Shown: positions 1 to 9,052, numbered from the stretch's first letter. The stretch is DNA of 25,418 nucleotides from Chara braunii (GCA_003427395.1 BFEA01000501.1:818853-844270), one strand, 5' to 3'. Translations and numbers: made by a program. Notes: generated from the letters alone by a model not told the origin.

Positions 1-13
1 TTTTCTTAGGAAT

Positions 14-214
14 ACCACTAGTACGTTTGCCACGTGGGAAAATAGCGGGCCTCGGGTGGGCCTCCGACCTTTTCGGATGGCCGAAACAAAACGACCGCCG
101 CCGATCAGATTTATCAATGGCAGCCGTCGTCAGGCCCGGCCTCCGAATTCTCAGGAGTTTGGGAAAACTGCCAGTTTTCCCTTATTTTCCAACACTGGGC
201 AAGGTACTAGTGGT
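14..214. mobile_element. MITE copy 1, CCACTAGTAC-ended family
   Basis: The ends read ACCACTAGTAC and GTACTAGTGGT and are inverted repeats of each other. The interior, including the GGCCTCCGA and GCCGTCGTCAGGCCC segments, is the reverse complement of 5903-6079, which makes a two-member family. The element is about 200 bp, has no coding capacity and has GC-rich inner arms. TA dinucleotides flank the CCACTAG ends on both sides, consistent with a TA duplication, but the second copy has a different flank. The superfamily is therefore undecided. Confidence 0.75.
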
Positions 215-221
215 ACTTACC

Positions 222-291
222 ATATGCTGAAACGACAAAACATATGGCGGCGTATTATATGCTGAAACGACAAAACATATGGCGGCGTATT
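222..291. repeat. Perfect 35-bp tandem duplication
   Basis: Two identical, directly adjacent 35-bp units (222-256 and 257-291) lie immediately outside MITE copy 1. Each contains CTGAAACGACAAA, a 13-bp string also found just inside the right end of MITE copy 2 (about 6054-6066). The unit may therefore have been built from MITE terminal sequence. Perfect identity suggests a recent event. Confidence 0.9.
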
Positions 292-684
292 ATTCCACGT
301 TCTAGCAGAATATCCAATCTTCTTTTATTTTTTTTTTGTTTGGAAAGCCCAGAGTGTTGCAGAGGCCAAGGACCAGACCCGCGGTGATTGCTGGTAGAAG
401 CAGCCAATGGTTGTCCTGACAGGATAGGCCACCTACCCTACCCATCCCCACGACACCCCTGTCCCTCCTATCCTACCTCAGTGTGGCCTGCACTCAGGAC
501 CATCACCCTACCAGTACTGAGGGCAACTTGGACCAGACAGCAGTGCATCAGGGCTGGGCCAACCTCCCAGCCCTTGCCGTACGGGAGCTCGGACGCCAGG
601 CTCATGCAATCTTCTACAGGCCCAAATCAGGGAGTCTACCCAGCACTGGCAGGATTACCTAAGCAATGCAGGCCAACAAATATG
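292..684. other. Unannotated, C-rich
   Basis: I see no gene or element here. A 107-codon open frame (388-711, plus) has no recognisable domain. Its sequence is proline and serine rich because the DNA is C rich, so I do not call it. Confidence 0.5.
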
Positions 685-1040
685 TTGTTTATGGTTTTGA
701 TTTTTTTCTAAATACACGAAGTTAAAAAAAAAAAAAAAAAAAAATGTTGTTGTACATCTTTGAGAGATCTACAACCCTATATTTTTTATTTTTATTTTTG
801 TTTTTGTTTTAGCCCTTGGAAAATCTATGTGAAACCCCCAAAAAAAAACTCATGTCATTTCTTGTTTTTGTTTTTTTCATTGTGCTTATGTTTTTGATTT
901 TTTTTAAATATATTCAAAGCTCAAAAAATAAAAATAAAAATATAGGGTTGTAGACCTCTAAAAGATCTACAACCCCATTTTTATTTTTATTTTTTTTTCT
1001 GATTACATTTAGCCCAGGAAAAAAATCATTGCGGACCACG
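685..1040. repeat. AT-rich direct-repeat pair with palindromic centre
   Basis: Two diverged direct copies are offset by about 198 bp. The shared GATCTACAACC lies at 766 and 964. Each copy runs from a TTTTGATTTTTTT tract through an A-rich tract, a palindromic segment (GTTGTA...GATCTACAAC), a T-rich tract and TTTAGCCC. The second palindrome, GTTGTAGA...TCTACAAC, is close to perfect. Known autonomous families cannot be assigned from this alone; it resembles non-coding transposon terminal sequence. Confidence 0.7.
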
Positions 1041-1070
1041 TTTTTCTCGCCTAACGGACATTTGAACGGG

Positions 1071-1272
1071 ATTCAAAGCGAATTCAAAGCGCGTTGAATT
1101 ATTCAACGCGGAACCCACATTGAATCCAAAATTGGACACATAGCCGAGAGGGTGTTAGCCTGCACATGGACATTCAAAGTGAATTCAACGCGCGTTGAAT
1201 AATTCAACACGGAACCCACGTTGAATCCAAAATCGGACACATAGCCGGGAGGGTGTTATCCCGCACATGGAC
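1071..1272. repeat. 101-bp tandem dimer with GCGTTGAAT palindrome
   Basis: Two adjacent 101-bp units (1071-1171 and 1172-1272) differ at roughly a tenth of positions. Each contains a near-perfect palindrome, GCGTTGAAT facing ATTCAACGC, of about 20 bp. The central bases differ between the copies (TT against TA) and the palindrome persists. No coding signal is seen. Confidence 0.9.
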
Positions 1273-1418
1273 CCGCAACAGATGGACACGGAACACAACG
1301 CACCCTGATAATGCCTACATCTGAAAGAAAACATCAATTGTGTACATCATTGCCTGGGAGCATTCTGTCTGGGGCGTGAGTGAGCCAGAGAGACAGTGCG
1401 CGGGCGCGCGGGCGCGCG

Positions 1419-1420
<2 letters not shown>

Positions 1421-1490
<70 letters not shown>
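1421..1490. repeat. (AG)35 microsatellite
   Basis: An uninterrupted AG dinucleotide run is preceded by a CpG-rich alternating tract (1398-1420, GCGCGGGCGCGCG-like). Open frames on both strands across it are pure Arg-Glu or Ser-Leu artefacts. Confidence 0.99.
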
Positions 1491-1491
<1 letters not shown>

Positions 1492-1822
1492 ATGGGCACA
1501 AGATTTTAACTTTTTCCATGTGTACCATTCATTCACCCATAGGGTAGGCAGTAAGTTCGCGAATCTTCGATCTCCTTCCTTCCATTTTCCTATTTGGGCC
1601 TTGTTTTGGTAAGTCGATGACAATCCTCTTCACTCCCTTATCCATCTTTTCTCCCATTGTTCCTCTTTTTTTGCTCAAAGACGACGGTTTGCTTTCGAGA
1701 ATCCCACAGTAAAAGTGGACTCTTTCTGTCGTGACCACTGCTGCCAGAAACGTTACATAAAATACGGCAATCAACACAAATGCCGCCATCTCATGCAATG
1801 CCATTCAGTGCCAAAACCTCCC

Positions 1823-1834
1823 TGGTATCAGAGC
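1823..1834 (+). promoter_or_regulatory. Possible initiator tRNA-Met primer-binding site
   Basis: TGGTATCAGAGC is an exact 12-base match to the sequence complementary to the 3' end of plant initiator tRNA-Met, the usual primer-binding site of many plant LTR retrotransposons. About 12 bases is unlikely by chance in 25 kb. However, no LTR ending in CA sits directly upstream and no gag or pol follows. It may be an orphan remnant or coincidence. Confidence 0.35.
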
Positions 1835-1878
1835 ACACAATTGGACGTACCACGTAAACGGATGATGCGCCCATGCAT

Positions 1879-1879
<1 letters not shown>

Positions 1880-1945
<66 letters not shown>

Positions 1946-1946
1946 N

Positions 1947-1997
<51 letters not shown>
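1880..1997. repeat. Compound (CT)n-(TG)n microsatellite with an N at the junction
   Basis: A CT run (1880-1945) meets a TG run (1947-1997) at one ambiguous base (1946). The ambiguity at the motif switch probably reflects sequencing or assembly uncertainty, so both tract lengths should be treated as approximate. Confidence 0.98.
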
Positions 1998-1998
<1 letters not shown>

Positions 1999-2634
1999 GC
2001 TGTGTGTGCGTGCTTATGCGTGTGCACAGAATGTCATTGGTAAAAGGATGCTGACGAATACCACGCCCGCGCGGGGTGAACTTCATAGTGTCAAGCCCGA
2101 ACAGACGTGACAGACAACCCGGTGTTTGACGTGGGCAGCTCCATCCATGTGTCCGTGAATTCCTGACCGCACGTTGTACGGTTGTGGCGCTCAGGCAACA
2201 AGAAGAGCGGACGTAGACCAGCTACATACGCTACGAGAGAGAGAGAAGGGGAGCTTGCCACTTCATCCCATTCTGCATGTCGGACCCGATGTGGCGTTTT
2301 GTTACCTGAACAGTCCCGCATCGGAGGAATGCGGATCCATCACCTGAGTCTAGCTCAAAGTTTAACCTTGTTGTACACAAAGGCATTCGGGGTTGATGTT
2401 AAAAGTTGAGTTCGACGTTATGTCGGATTGTTTGCGGGTGCATTGCCCAACACGACCTTTGTCAGCCACCCCGCCACGACGGCGGCTTCCCAAGGGTCAG
2501 AATTACGGAGTGAGCCAAACAATACCCTGTATTGTTCTGCGAGACTGTTTTGGGGACTAAGGAACACGAAGCCCGTTTCGAAAGCCAGTGCGATAGAGAC
2601 AAAAGGGGCATGTGCACGACCGCTAAGAGGCCAA
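1998..2634. other. Unannotated
   Basis: No gene, RNA or element is recognised. Several overlapping short open frames on both strands have no domain and no consistent codon pattern. Confidence 0.5.
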
Positions 2635-2836
2635 AGCTGAGAGAATGGGGTAATTTGAATTTGAAGGAGGTTGGCCCAGCGCCCTTCCTGCTGTGTGTCT
2701 GAACATAGAACGACTCTACCGGAGTTGTGCCTGCAAAGCTGTGAGAGGGGGGTAATTTGAAGGAGGCTGGCCCCGGCGCCCGTCCTGCTGTGCGTCCGAA
2801 CATACAACGACGCTGCTGGAATTGTGCCTACGTGAA
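2635..2836. repeat. 102-bp tandem dimer
   Basis: Two adjacent copies (2635-2736 and 2737-2836) share GGTAATTTGAAGGAGG, CCTGCTGTG, GAACATA and TTGTGCCT blocks. The first copy has an extra 6-bp TTGAAT duplication. It is the same dimeric style seen elsewhere in the window. No coding function is visible. Confidence 0.85.
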
Positions 2837-3390
2837 AAGGTCCTGTTTTGCTTGGACAAAGGCAAGTGAAGCCCTAGTATGTCCGTACCGGGCAAGAGAT
2901 CAGTTGAGAAAAACAAGCTTCCTGTTGCTTTTAGGCCCCTTCCGCCGTCTAGCTGATGGACCGAGCAGCAGACGATTGGGAACGCCAATGGAATCGGTGA
3001 TCCTTAAATCGGCACCATTCTTTACCTCATCCGTTCTCTCTTACTAGCCTTTTTCAGTATTCGCCGCCAACGATTGCATGATGACGACGATAGTGACAAC
3101 TTGAATGAGAGGGGTGATAATTAGAGTATCACGGTGATGGGCTGGGTCCCAATCCGATGCGTTCACCATCGGCAGTTCGTGGTTTCCATCGGACGGGAAG
3201 CTGGTACAGAAGGAGGAGGGTGGGGAGGCGGAGGAGTAGGAGGAGGAGGAGAGTTGGACGGGGTGGCACAGCGATCGAGGTTGGGGAGTAGAGGCAACAG
3301 AGCGAGAGAGAAACAACCGATGCCACTTCATTGTGTTAAGGCAGCCGGGGCCCGCCATGGTTGACGGTTGTCAGGCCGCCAGCAGCACCC
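2837..3390 (-). other. Putative first-intron sequence of the pTAC16-like gene
   Basis: This lies directly downstream, on the minus strand, of the splice donor closing exon 1. On that strand it is pyrimidine rich, being the complement of the GGAGGAGG-type tract at about 3196-3260. No following pTAC16 exon is recognisable here or anywhere down to base 1. If the gene is intact, its first intron exceeds 3.3 kb and holds the microsatellites and MITE copy 1. Confidence 0.45.
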
Positions 3391-3395
3391 ACCTC
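3391..3395 (-). other. Predicted 5' splice site GAG|GTGGG
   Basis: On the minus strand the exon ends in codon GAG (3395-3393) followed by GT (3392-3391) in the context GAG|GTGGGT. I place the boundary here because the preceding residues, ending SKYE, fit the family. The following 18 in-frame residues, up to the stop at 3336, are low-complexity and unlike it. The intron would be phase 0. Confidence 0.65.
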
Positions 3396-4064
3396 GTACT
3401 TGGACGCAATAGATGCCACTTGCTCCGCTTCTTCCAAATCGGGCACCCCGGCTCGCACGCTGAAACCCGCTCGCAACAGCTCTTTGACAATGCGCACCCC
3501 AGTTTGGCCAGTCGCTCCGGCCACAAAGACGGTGCTTGGGTCGGCCTTCCGCCCGCGTCCGCCGAAGATCCCCGCCCCAGCGGTGCGCAATATCATCGTG
3601 CCCCCTCCGCCATCTTTCTTACGATCAGCGCTAGATAATGTTAAACCGCTAGCCGCACCTCCATTACGCTTCCCCCAGTTGGCACCCAGCGACAGTAGCC
3701 CAGCCCGAGGTTCCGCCTCTTCGTCCTCTCCTTTCGGCGCACTGCGACCGCTCGTCGTGCCGAGCCTGCCTATCTGCGCCCCGACTCTCTTCCACACGGG
3801 CTCCTCCCCAGCAGCCGCGGCACGAATCAGCGCCCGCCCGCGCTGAGCGCGCCGGCGGGAGCCTCCGACGTTCGAACGCCCGGCTGGAGCGCACTTCTCG
3901 CTGTTGGCGACACAGCGCAGCCCGTCGAAGCGTGCGAACGCTGAGCGCTTGCCTTGCGCCTGCACCACCGACACCGTCTCGCACCCTTCCTGCCCTCTCA
4001 ACGGGCAGCATTCCGAGATTGCCAGGCCGGTGGCCCGGGTGTGAGCTACTACCCGAATCGCCAT
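3393..4064 (-). CDS. pTAC16-like plastid Rossmann-fold protein, exon 1 (partial)
   Basis: This is the first exon of a gene similar to PLASTID TRANSCRIPTIONALLY ACTIVE 16, a thylakoid- and nucleoid-associated NAD(P)-binding-fold protein known from the plastid transcriptionally active chromosome. Its enzymatic activity is not established. The 224 residues begin with a basic, Ser/Ala/Arg-rich stretch of about 80-175 residues, consistent with a chloroplast transit peptide (RALIRAAAA near 77-85 is cleavage-site-like). A Rossmann core then starts: strand and glycine loop TVFVAGATGQTG (178-189, GxxGxxG at 183/186/189), helix 190-199, second strand FSVRAGV (201-207) and the pTAC16-typical AGVPDL. The start ATG at 4064 has a GAGATGG context. 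The exon is far more GC rich than its surroundings. The remaining two-thirds of the protein is absent, so it continues outside the window or this is a captured fragment. A TIC62 or other atypical SDR is a less likely alternative. Confidence 0.72.
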
Positions 4065-4500
4065 CTCCGAAGATCACCGTATCTACTTAAGCACACTACT
4101 GCGGCCACAGAAGGAGTGATGGCGAAGGAATAACCAGGAGGAAGAAGACAGACGACCGGGAGGGAGCTACGCAATGGCTAACACACTGCTGGACAAACGA
4201 GGGGGTCGTTTCCCACCCTGTCTCCTTCCATCGATCTACCCCCGCCCTCCGCCTGCCACCGGAGGGCGGTGCACACCAAGTACTCAGCAGGGTTCGCCAG
4301 CACGAGCCGCCAGGAGAATGGGGAGAGAGACAGGAGCACAGATGAGAGAGACGCCCGCAGAGACAGTGACACAGAAACGCGCAGGGGAGGGATTTGACGA
4401 GTGAGGGAAGGAGGAGGGAGGGTGGGATGGAGGGAAGGGGTAGAATACACGGATAGAGCTAGAGTCGTCGTTTCGTCCCACGCCTACTACCTCAACAGGG
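4065..4500 (-). promoter_or_regulatory. Pyrimidine-rich 5' leader and promoter region of the pTAC16-like gene
   Basis: Read on the minus strand, the 400 bases upstream of the start codon are CT rich (complement of the GAGAGAGA, GGAGGAGGG and GGAAGG tracts at about 4317-4440). That is typical of plant 5' leaders and CT-patch core promoters. No convincing TATA box is seen. A long overlapping plus-strand open frame (4401-5162) runs through the region and is judged spurious. Confidence 0.45.
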
Positions 4501-4735
4501 ACCATAACTATGGCAGTGGCAGAAAACGACCCTCGCCTTTCCCCTCTCGAAATTTGGGGATCACTCTAACAAATCCGGCCGACGATTCGCCAAGAAACCA
4601 GAAATCCGCATCGCACATTAATTTTCAGTTTTCACGCAAAAATGGTGAAGGGCGATCGCGTCCTAGCCGGATGGATCGTCAACAAATCCATTCAATGCGT
4701 TCTGGCTCGGAATTTGCTCAGGAGAAAGCGCGAAT

Positions 4736-4868
4736 CTCCTACCCCAACCGGGAGCCGCGCCCGACAGGCCCCCATTGGCTGCCGTCCGATCCGTCCGTCT
4801 GCGCCCTACCCCAACCGGGCAGCAGCGCCAGGAGACTCTTTGTTAGCTGCCGTCCGATCCGTCTGCCT
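4736..4868. repeat. About 67-bp imperfect tandem dimer
   Basis: Two units both contain CTACCCCAACCGGG and GCTGCCGTCCGATCCGTC. The second carries additional bases (a CAGCGCCAGGAGACTC segment) between the two blocks. It lies about 0.7 kb upstream of the pTAC16-like start and could belong to its distal promoter. Confidence 0.8.
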
Positions 4869-4917
4869 CTGCCTCGCACAAGAGTACACCGGCTGATGCG
4901 CGGGTTTATTCGAATGA

Positions 4918-5001
4918 CATATGGGACGCTGGACCCGGTTTCCAGCAGAAGTCAGGATCCATGTATGATATATATGGGACGCTGGACCCCGTTTCCAGCA
5001 G
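4918..5001. repeat. 30-bp direct repeat with CTGGA/TCCAG hairpin
   Basis: ATATGGGACGCTGGACCC followed by GTTTCCAGCAG occurs twice (near 4919 and 4973), offset by 54 bp with one mismatch. Each copy can form a short CTGGA/TCCAG stem. Confidence 0.85.
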
Positions 5002-5902
5002 GTGCTGCTCCCCACCAATACATTGGAGATAGGCGGTGGGTAGGGGCGCTCATATCACCTCATCTAGTATACCGAGGCCAACTTACTCTCCCACTATCAG
5101 GACGGGGGCCATCACCCACTACCAAAAGAATGGTTAGTTTACAAGATTGTGCAAGCCGCTAAAGAGTGATCTGCCTGCGGGCCATGGCTGAATGGTATGT
5201 GTACATAGCTCTTTATAAACAAGATCATGACTTCAACTCTTATCACTACTAAGGGGTATAATGCTAGGGGGTACCTCCCTCGTTTTCTTTTGAAAAGGGC
5301 AAGACCTCGCTTTTGCTCCGAGGAAACCATACGTTTGGTCGCCAGGCTGGTCACAGGAGTGTATGTTGAACATGTGGGGCCTAATGCCAGAGGGAAAACG
5401 TTAGAGGGGGTGCTGGTACTGAACGATAAGCCCCACGCCACACTGGTACACTCAGACGCCCCTAATACTAGTGGGAAACCATATATACGATCATGAAGCT
5501 GGTCACAATAGTCAGAAGCTGAAACCACCAATCCCTTTCTGAACTACTTTGCTCTGACGGGGAGGATGAACGCTCCGGTACCAGGCGACCAAGAGGGCCA
5601 GCCCAGTTGGTACTGTGATATGCAACCTTACACCCCGTGCTGCGTCCCGTACCCGTGGGGTGTTCATCCCTGATGCCTATAACCACTGTCCGGTCAAAGA
5701 TCACTAGAATACGTGATGATCCTGGGTATACTCAGGTAGGTCCTTGGGAGTACGGATGCGTCGAGAATCGCGATGATGAGTACAGATGGGAGGGTGTCTC
5801 ATACGGGACTGGTTAGGCAATAAATCGGGATGACCAAATGGTCAGGTGCGGGCAAGATTGTCATATGCCTAGTGGCCAGCCTCTGCAACAACCTGAACTT
5901 AA
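5002..5902. other. Unannotated
   Basis: Nothing is recognised. Short related strings (GGGGCCTAATGCCAGAGGGAAA near 5378, GCCCCTAATACTAGTGGGAAA near 5459) suggest small decayed duplications. The second includes TACTAGTGG, the MITE terminal motif, and may be a relic end. Confidence 0.4.
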
Positions 5903-6079
5903 ACCACTAGTACCTTTGCCGCTTCAAAAATGAGGGAAAACGCCAGTTTCCGAAGAATTCGGAGGCCGGGCCTGACGACGGCTGTCATTGATAAATATAA
6001 TCAGTGGCCGTCATTTCATTTCGACCTCCTGAAAGGTCGGAGGCCCGCTATTTTCTGAAACGACAAAGGTACTAGTGGT
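5903..6079. mobile_element. MITE copy 2 (inverted relative to copy 1)
   Basis: The ends ACCACTAGTACCTTTG and CAAAGGTACTAGTGGT are perfect 16-bp inverted repeats. The interior is the reverse complement of copy 1 at 14-214, with shared GGAGGCCGGGCCTGACGACGGC-type and GGTCGGAGGCCCGCTATTTT-type blocks. TTAA lies immediately outside both ends (5899-5902 and 6080-6083), a candidate 4-bp target duplication. It is 177 bp and non-coding. Together with copy 1 it brackets the pTAC16-like exon in inverted orientation. Confidence 0.85.
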
Positions 6080-6605
6080 TTAAAGAAAAAAAAAGTGCTT
6101 GGGGGGTGCAATAAATGTGATAGATCAGTTGATAGATTATAAGCGTAAAGTGAGACGCTTGTGGGTAGGAAGTCAGAGGGGGCGGGAGACGGGGCGGGGG
6201 GGGAAGCTAGAGAAGTAGAAATGGTGATGGTTTGGACTCGAGAGTGGTGTGAAAGAAACATTGAGACAGGTTTGTATGGCAGTCTTCGATTGGGGGGGGG
6301 GGTGAGGAGGGATAAGGAGAGCCTAGCAGCTTGAGGGACCTGTGGGGAGGTGGGTGGCGACTGGGCAAAGACGCATCGGGACCTCCACTCCACCCAAAGG
6401 CCTATCTGCCTGAGTTCGCTCCCCGTTGCCTCCTCATTGCAGACAGGTCAGGCATCGACATGGACTGACACGCCCTACCTTCGTGCTCGTCTATCTTCTT
6501 ATGCTTTTCAACCTTTATCTCTCTATGTTTGTCGGTGATAAGTAACCGGATTGTTGCCCCTTGAATAGATGAAGCTCTTGTGTTTTTTTTTTGGGGGGGG
6601 GGAAT
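6080..6605. other. Purine-rich, homopolymer-rich, no gene
   Basis: The stretch contains G runs (11 G at 6292-6302, 10 G at 6593-6602) and a polyA tract. A 125-codon minus-strand frame overlapping MITE copy 2 is Ser/Pro low complexity and is not called. Confidence 0.5.
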
Positions 6606-7032
6606 CCGAAGCCTTGACAAAGATCATCTTTACGAATAATGAATATGCAACATTATTCACTAATTAAAAAGTAAACAAGACTGTCAATTATGATGCATAA
6701 TAATGATATATGTCAAATTCACCATTACCAAAGATAGCAAATGTATTTAACAATGAGACCAATACAAACATCTTTCAAGGGACTGCTCATGATCTTATAT
6801 TCTACGTTGCGACTTGTACTCACCCTCGTACGAGTATGAGTCGTACTCCTTACTCGTATGCTAGGACTCATACGACTTTTTTTTTTAACTATTTTTTTTC
6901 CCCTCAAACTATAATAAGAATCTGCATATGATGCTCAACGAAATGTTGTTTGTACTGTGCTGTTGCAACACAATTTTTTTTTTCCGGATGTTTTTGATAA
7001 CTTTGATTTTTTTTCGTATGGGGGCTTGCAAG

Positions 7033-7138
7033 ACGTACGGGTTCCTGTACAGGTTCCCATATAGGTTCCCGTACAGATTCTCGTACAGGTTCCTGTACAA
7101 ATATTACCTGTACGTTTCATACGGAAAGCCCCGTACGT
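7033..7138. repeat. 12-bp tandem repeat flanked by ACGTACGGG inverted arms
   Basis: Five 12-bp units, consensus AGGTTCCCGTAC, occupy 7039-7098. They produce a false RFPY-type peptide. ACGTACGGG (7033-7041) and its exact complement CCCGTACGT (7130-7138) flank them. Another GTACGAGTATGAGT cluster lies just upstream (6826-6865). Short direct and inverted motifs of this kind resemble subterminal regions of DNA transposons, but no element ends are identified. Confidence 0.75.
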
Positions 7139-7239
7139 GTATGTTAGGTAACGTAACTTATATTATGGGTGGAAAAAAATATCATCCGAACATGAGAATA
7201 GGTATTACACAGTAGATCTATTGTTATATAGTGAAGCAT

Positions 7240-7751
7240 GGTAAAATCCCTTAAGAAAGGTTGAACTATAACATCATATATCATTCAAACAAGGAATATG
7301 ATGAGATGGATGCTTGTCAAAGTAATGATCATATGACTATAAACGATACTGAGAAGACAACGATGTTCACACCTTGAATTACCCAAAAGGAACAAAATTA
7401 ACAAAAAATAATAAATGAATAATTGAAGGTTTGCATTACTTTTCTTCTAATTCCCCCGAGAGCAATATTTCATGAAAATGATTAAGATGAAGTTAACAAT
7501 GAAACATGGAAGAAACCACGAAGACAAGTCGATCGAATGTAAGATAAGGAAAATGTCGTATTAGATGATTACCAGAATAGACGATCATGTGACAATGTAC
7601 GAAATTAAATACAAAATAATGTTCACATCTTAAATGACTCATAAGTAAAAAAATCAACAAAGAAGGATGAAAAAATAGTTAAACTTTTGAATGATTATCA
7701 TTTCGGTTTCATTGAAAGCTATGTTATATGAAAAGGATATGATGGAGTCAG
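7240..7751. repeat. Diverged 256-bp direct-repeat pair
   Basis: Blocks at 7326-7496 and 7582-7751 align in order: GATCAT, GATACTGAGAA against GTACGAAATTAA, ATGTTCACAYCTT, ATTAACAAAAAATA against AATCAACAAAGAAGG, and ATTTCATGAAAATGAT against GTTATATGAAAAGGAT. The offset is about 256 bp and identity is well below 75 percent, so the duplication is old. It is non-coding. Confidence 0.6.
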
Positions 7752-7859
7752 CGCAGCGATACTAATTACTTTTTGGTCTCTTTCTAGCTTGCACCGTTCT
7801 GCAAGGTGGTTGATCACACAACTAATTCGCTAACTCACCAAATATCCAGTTAAATCAAT

Positions 7860-8251
7860 GTGTGTCAACAAAGTGCATATCCATACACTCTCGGACCTGA
7901 CTATACATGTGATTGTCGTCCCGACTTTCTGAGAGTCAATTGCCGACTGTATCAAGATAGCTCATGCCACTATCCCCAATATTATTGTGGATGCGGCTTA
8001 TGCGAGACACAAAAACATGGGCAAATACCCTTGTAAGGGTATTCACGTCGACAACGTGCCGTAAGGTGCACTCCGACACACTCTCTCAGCTATCCACGCG
8101 TGCGCTCGTTGTTTCGACTTCTTAGAGTCGGTTACGGGCTGTGAGAAAATAAATGTGTCAGTACCTTAACTATCATTTCGGATGAACCCCATGTGAGATG
8201 CAAAAACATAGAAAAATTCCTTTGTAAGGGTTTTTATGTTGATAACGTGAT
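7860..8251. repeat. About 190-bp repeat pair ending in an ACCCTT/AAGGGT palindrome
   Basis: Both copies contain CGACTT-CT-AGAGTC (7921 and 8118), a GAGAYRCAAAAACAT block (8004 and 8194), and a palindrome followed by a GTYGAYAACGTG block. In the first copy the palindrome is the perfect 20-mer AATACCCTTGTAAGGGTATT (8024-8043). In the second it is decayed (CCTTTGTAAGGG near 8219). Confidence 0.75.
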
Positions 8252-8552
8252 TATTTTTTTGGTTTTATAGCCTCTTTTGTACGTGTCTCTAAGCATGCCT
8301 CGCATACAATTTTTTATTTTTTTTTATACGTTCATTGTATTGTGTTGTACAAAGGTTGTACGTTCTCTGTGTAATACTCTACATACAATATATTTTTGAA
8401 AAAAACAATTACGATAAAATATTGAAAGAAATATATGTGATAGAAAATATTATTTTAAACAACTCTTACCTTAGAGAAAAAATAAAATTATCAACTGATT
8501 TTGAGATAAACATAAAATAATAAACAAATATATATACATACAAGGTCACCAG

Positions 8553-8596
8553 CCCGTACGTACGGAGGTCCCCGGACAGACCTCCGTACGTACGGG
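8553..8596. repeat. Perfect 18-bp GC-rich hairpin
   Basis: CCCGTACGTACGGAGGTC (8553-8570) and its exact reverse complement (8579-8596) are separated by 8 bases. A second palindrome, CCCGTACGGG, follows at about 8607-8616. This GC-rich island stands in strongly AT-rich sequence. No T-run follows, so it does not look like a simple terminator. Confidence 0.9.
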
Positions 8597-8696
8597 CGTT
8601 CGGGGTCCCGTACGGGGTCCGCCCCCGACGGCGTTCGGCCCCCGCTAAAAAACATTTTGGGGCCTAAAAATATATTCTTTTTAATGAATTTTTTTT

Positions 8697-9002
8697 TGTG
8701 AGCTTTCTATGACGTCAGGTACATGCCTATAAATTTTCAAGACACTTAGCTCAGCCAAATAAGAATAAAAAATCGCCAAAGATGGCAGTGTCAAAATGTG
8801 CTCGCCCACGTTTTTTTTCACTTTTTACTTATTGTTTTCACTTTAGTTCAGGGTTGAAACAATTTTTTTATTTTTAAAATTTTTTTTAGTGGGTTTTGCA
8901 TTATGTAAAGTACACATTTGTAAATTTTTAGGGCATTTAGCTATGCCAAAAAAAAATAAAAAATCGCCAAAGCTGGCGGTGTCGAAAACGTGCTCGTGCA
9001 CT
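8697..9002. repeat. About 192-bp direct-repeat pair with CGCCAAAG-TGGC stem
   Basis: Segments 8697-8810 and 8889-9002 share TATAAATTTT-type sequence, CTTAGCT, GCCAAA, AAAAAATCGCCAAAG-TGGC-GTGTC-AAA and GTGCTCG. Each contains a GCCAAAG(A/C)TGGC mini-stem. Offset is 192 bp and identity about two-thirds. Confidence 0.75.
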
Positions 9003-9052
9003 CACTATTTTTTATATTTTTTTTTATTAGTATTTGTTCTTCGTATTTTATT

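Noticed and set aside
1315-2110. Several Ser-Leu, Arg-Glu and Thr-His frames
   Set aside because: They are translations of AG/CT and TG microsatellites.
3361-3846. 161-codon plus-strand open frame opposite the pTAC16-like exon
   Set aside because: It is the antisense shadow of a GC-rich exon with few stop codons; the minus strand carries the recognisable Rossmann motif.
3393-4064. TIC62 or generic SDR identity
   Set aside because: The GATGQTG loop followed by the FSVRAGVPDL stretch fits pTAC16 better; TIC62 members lack the AGVPDL form as far as I recall, but only a search can settle it.
4401-5162. 253-codon plus-strand open frame, the longest in the window
   Set aside because: It runs through pyrimidine/purine-rich promoter sequence and two non-coding tandem duplications, has no recognisable domain and is Pro/Ser/Arg-biased like its base composition.
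6016-6393. 125-codon minus-strand frame
   Set aside because: Overlaps MITE copy 2 and a purine-rich tract, giving a Ser/Pro low-complexity artefact.
8553-8650. Helitron 3' end (hairpin then CTAA)
   Set aside because: CTAA occurs about 48 bases after the hairpin, not the usual 10-12, and no matching TC-type 5' end or Rep/helicase remnant is seen.
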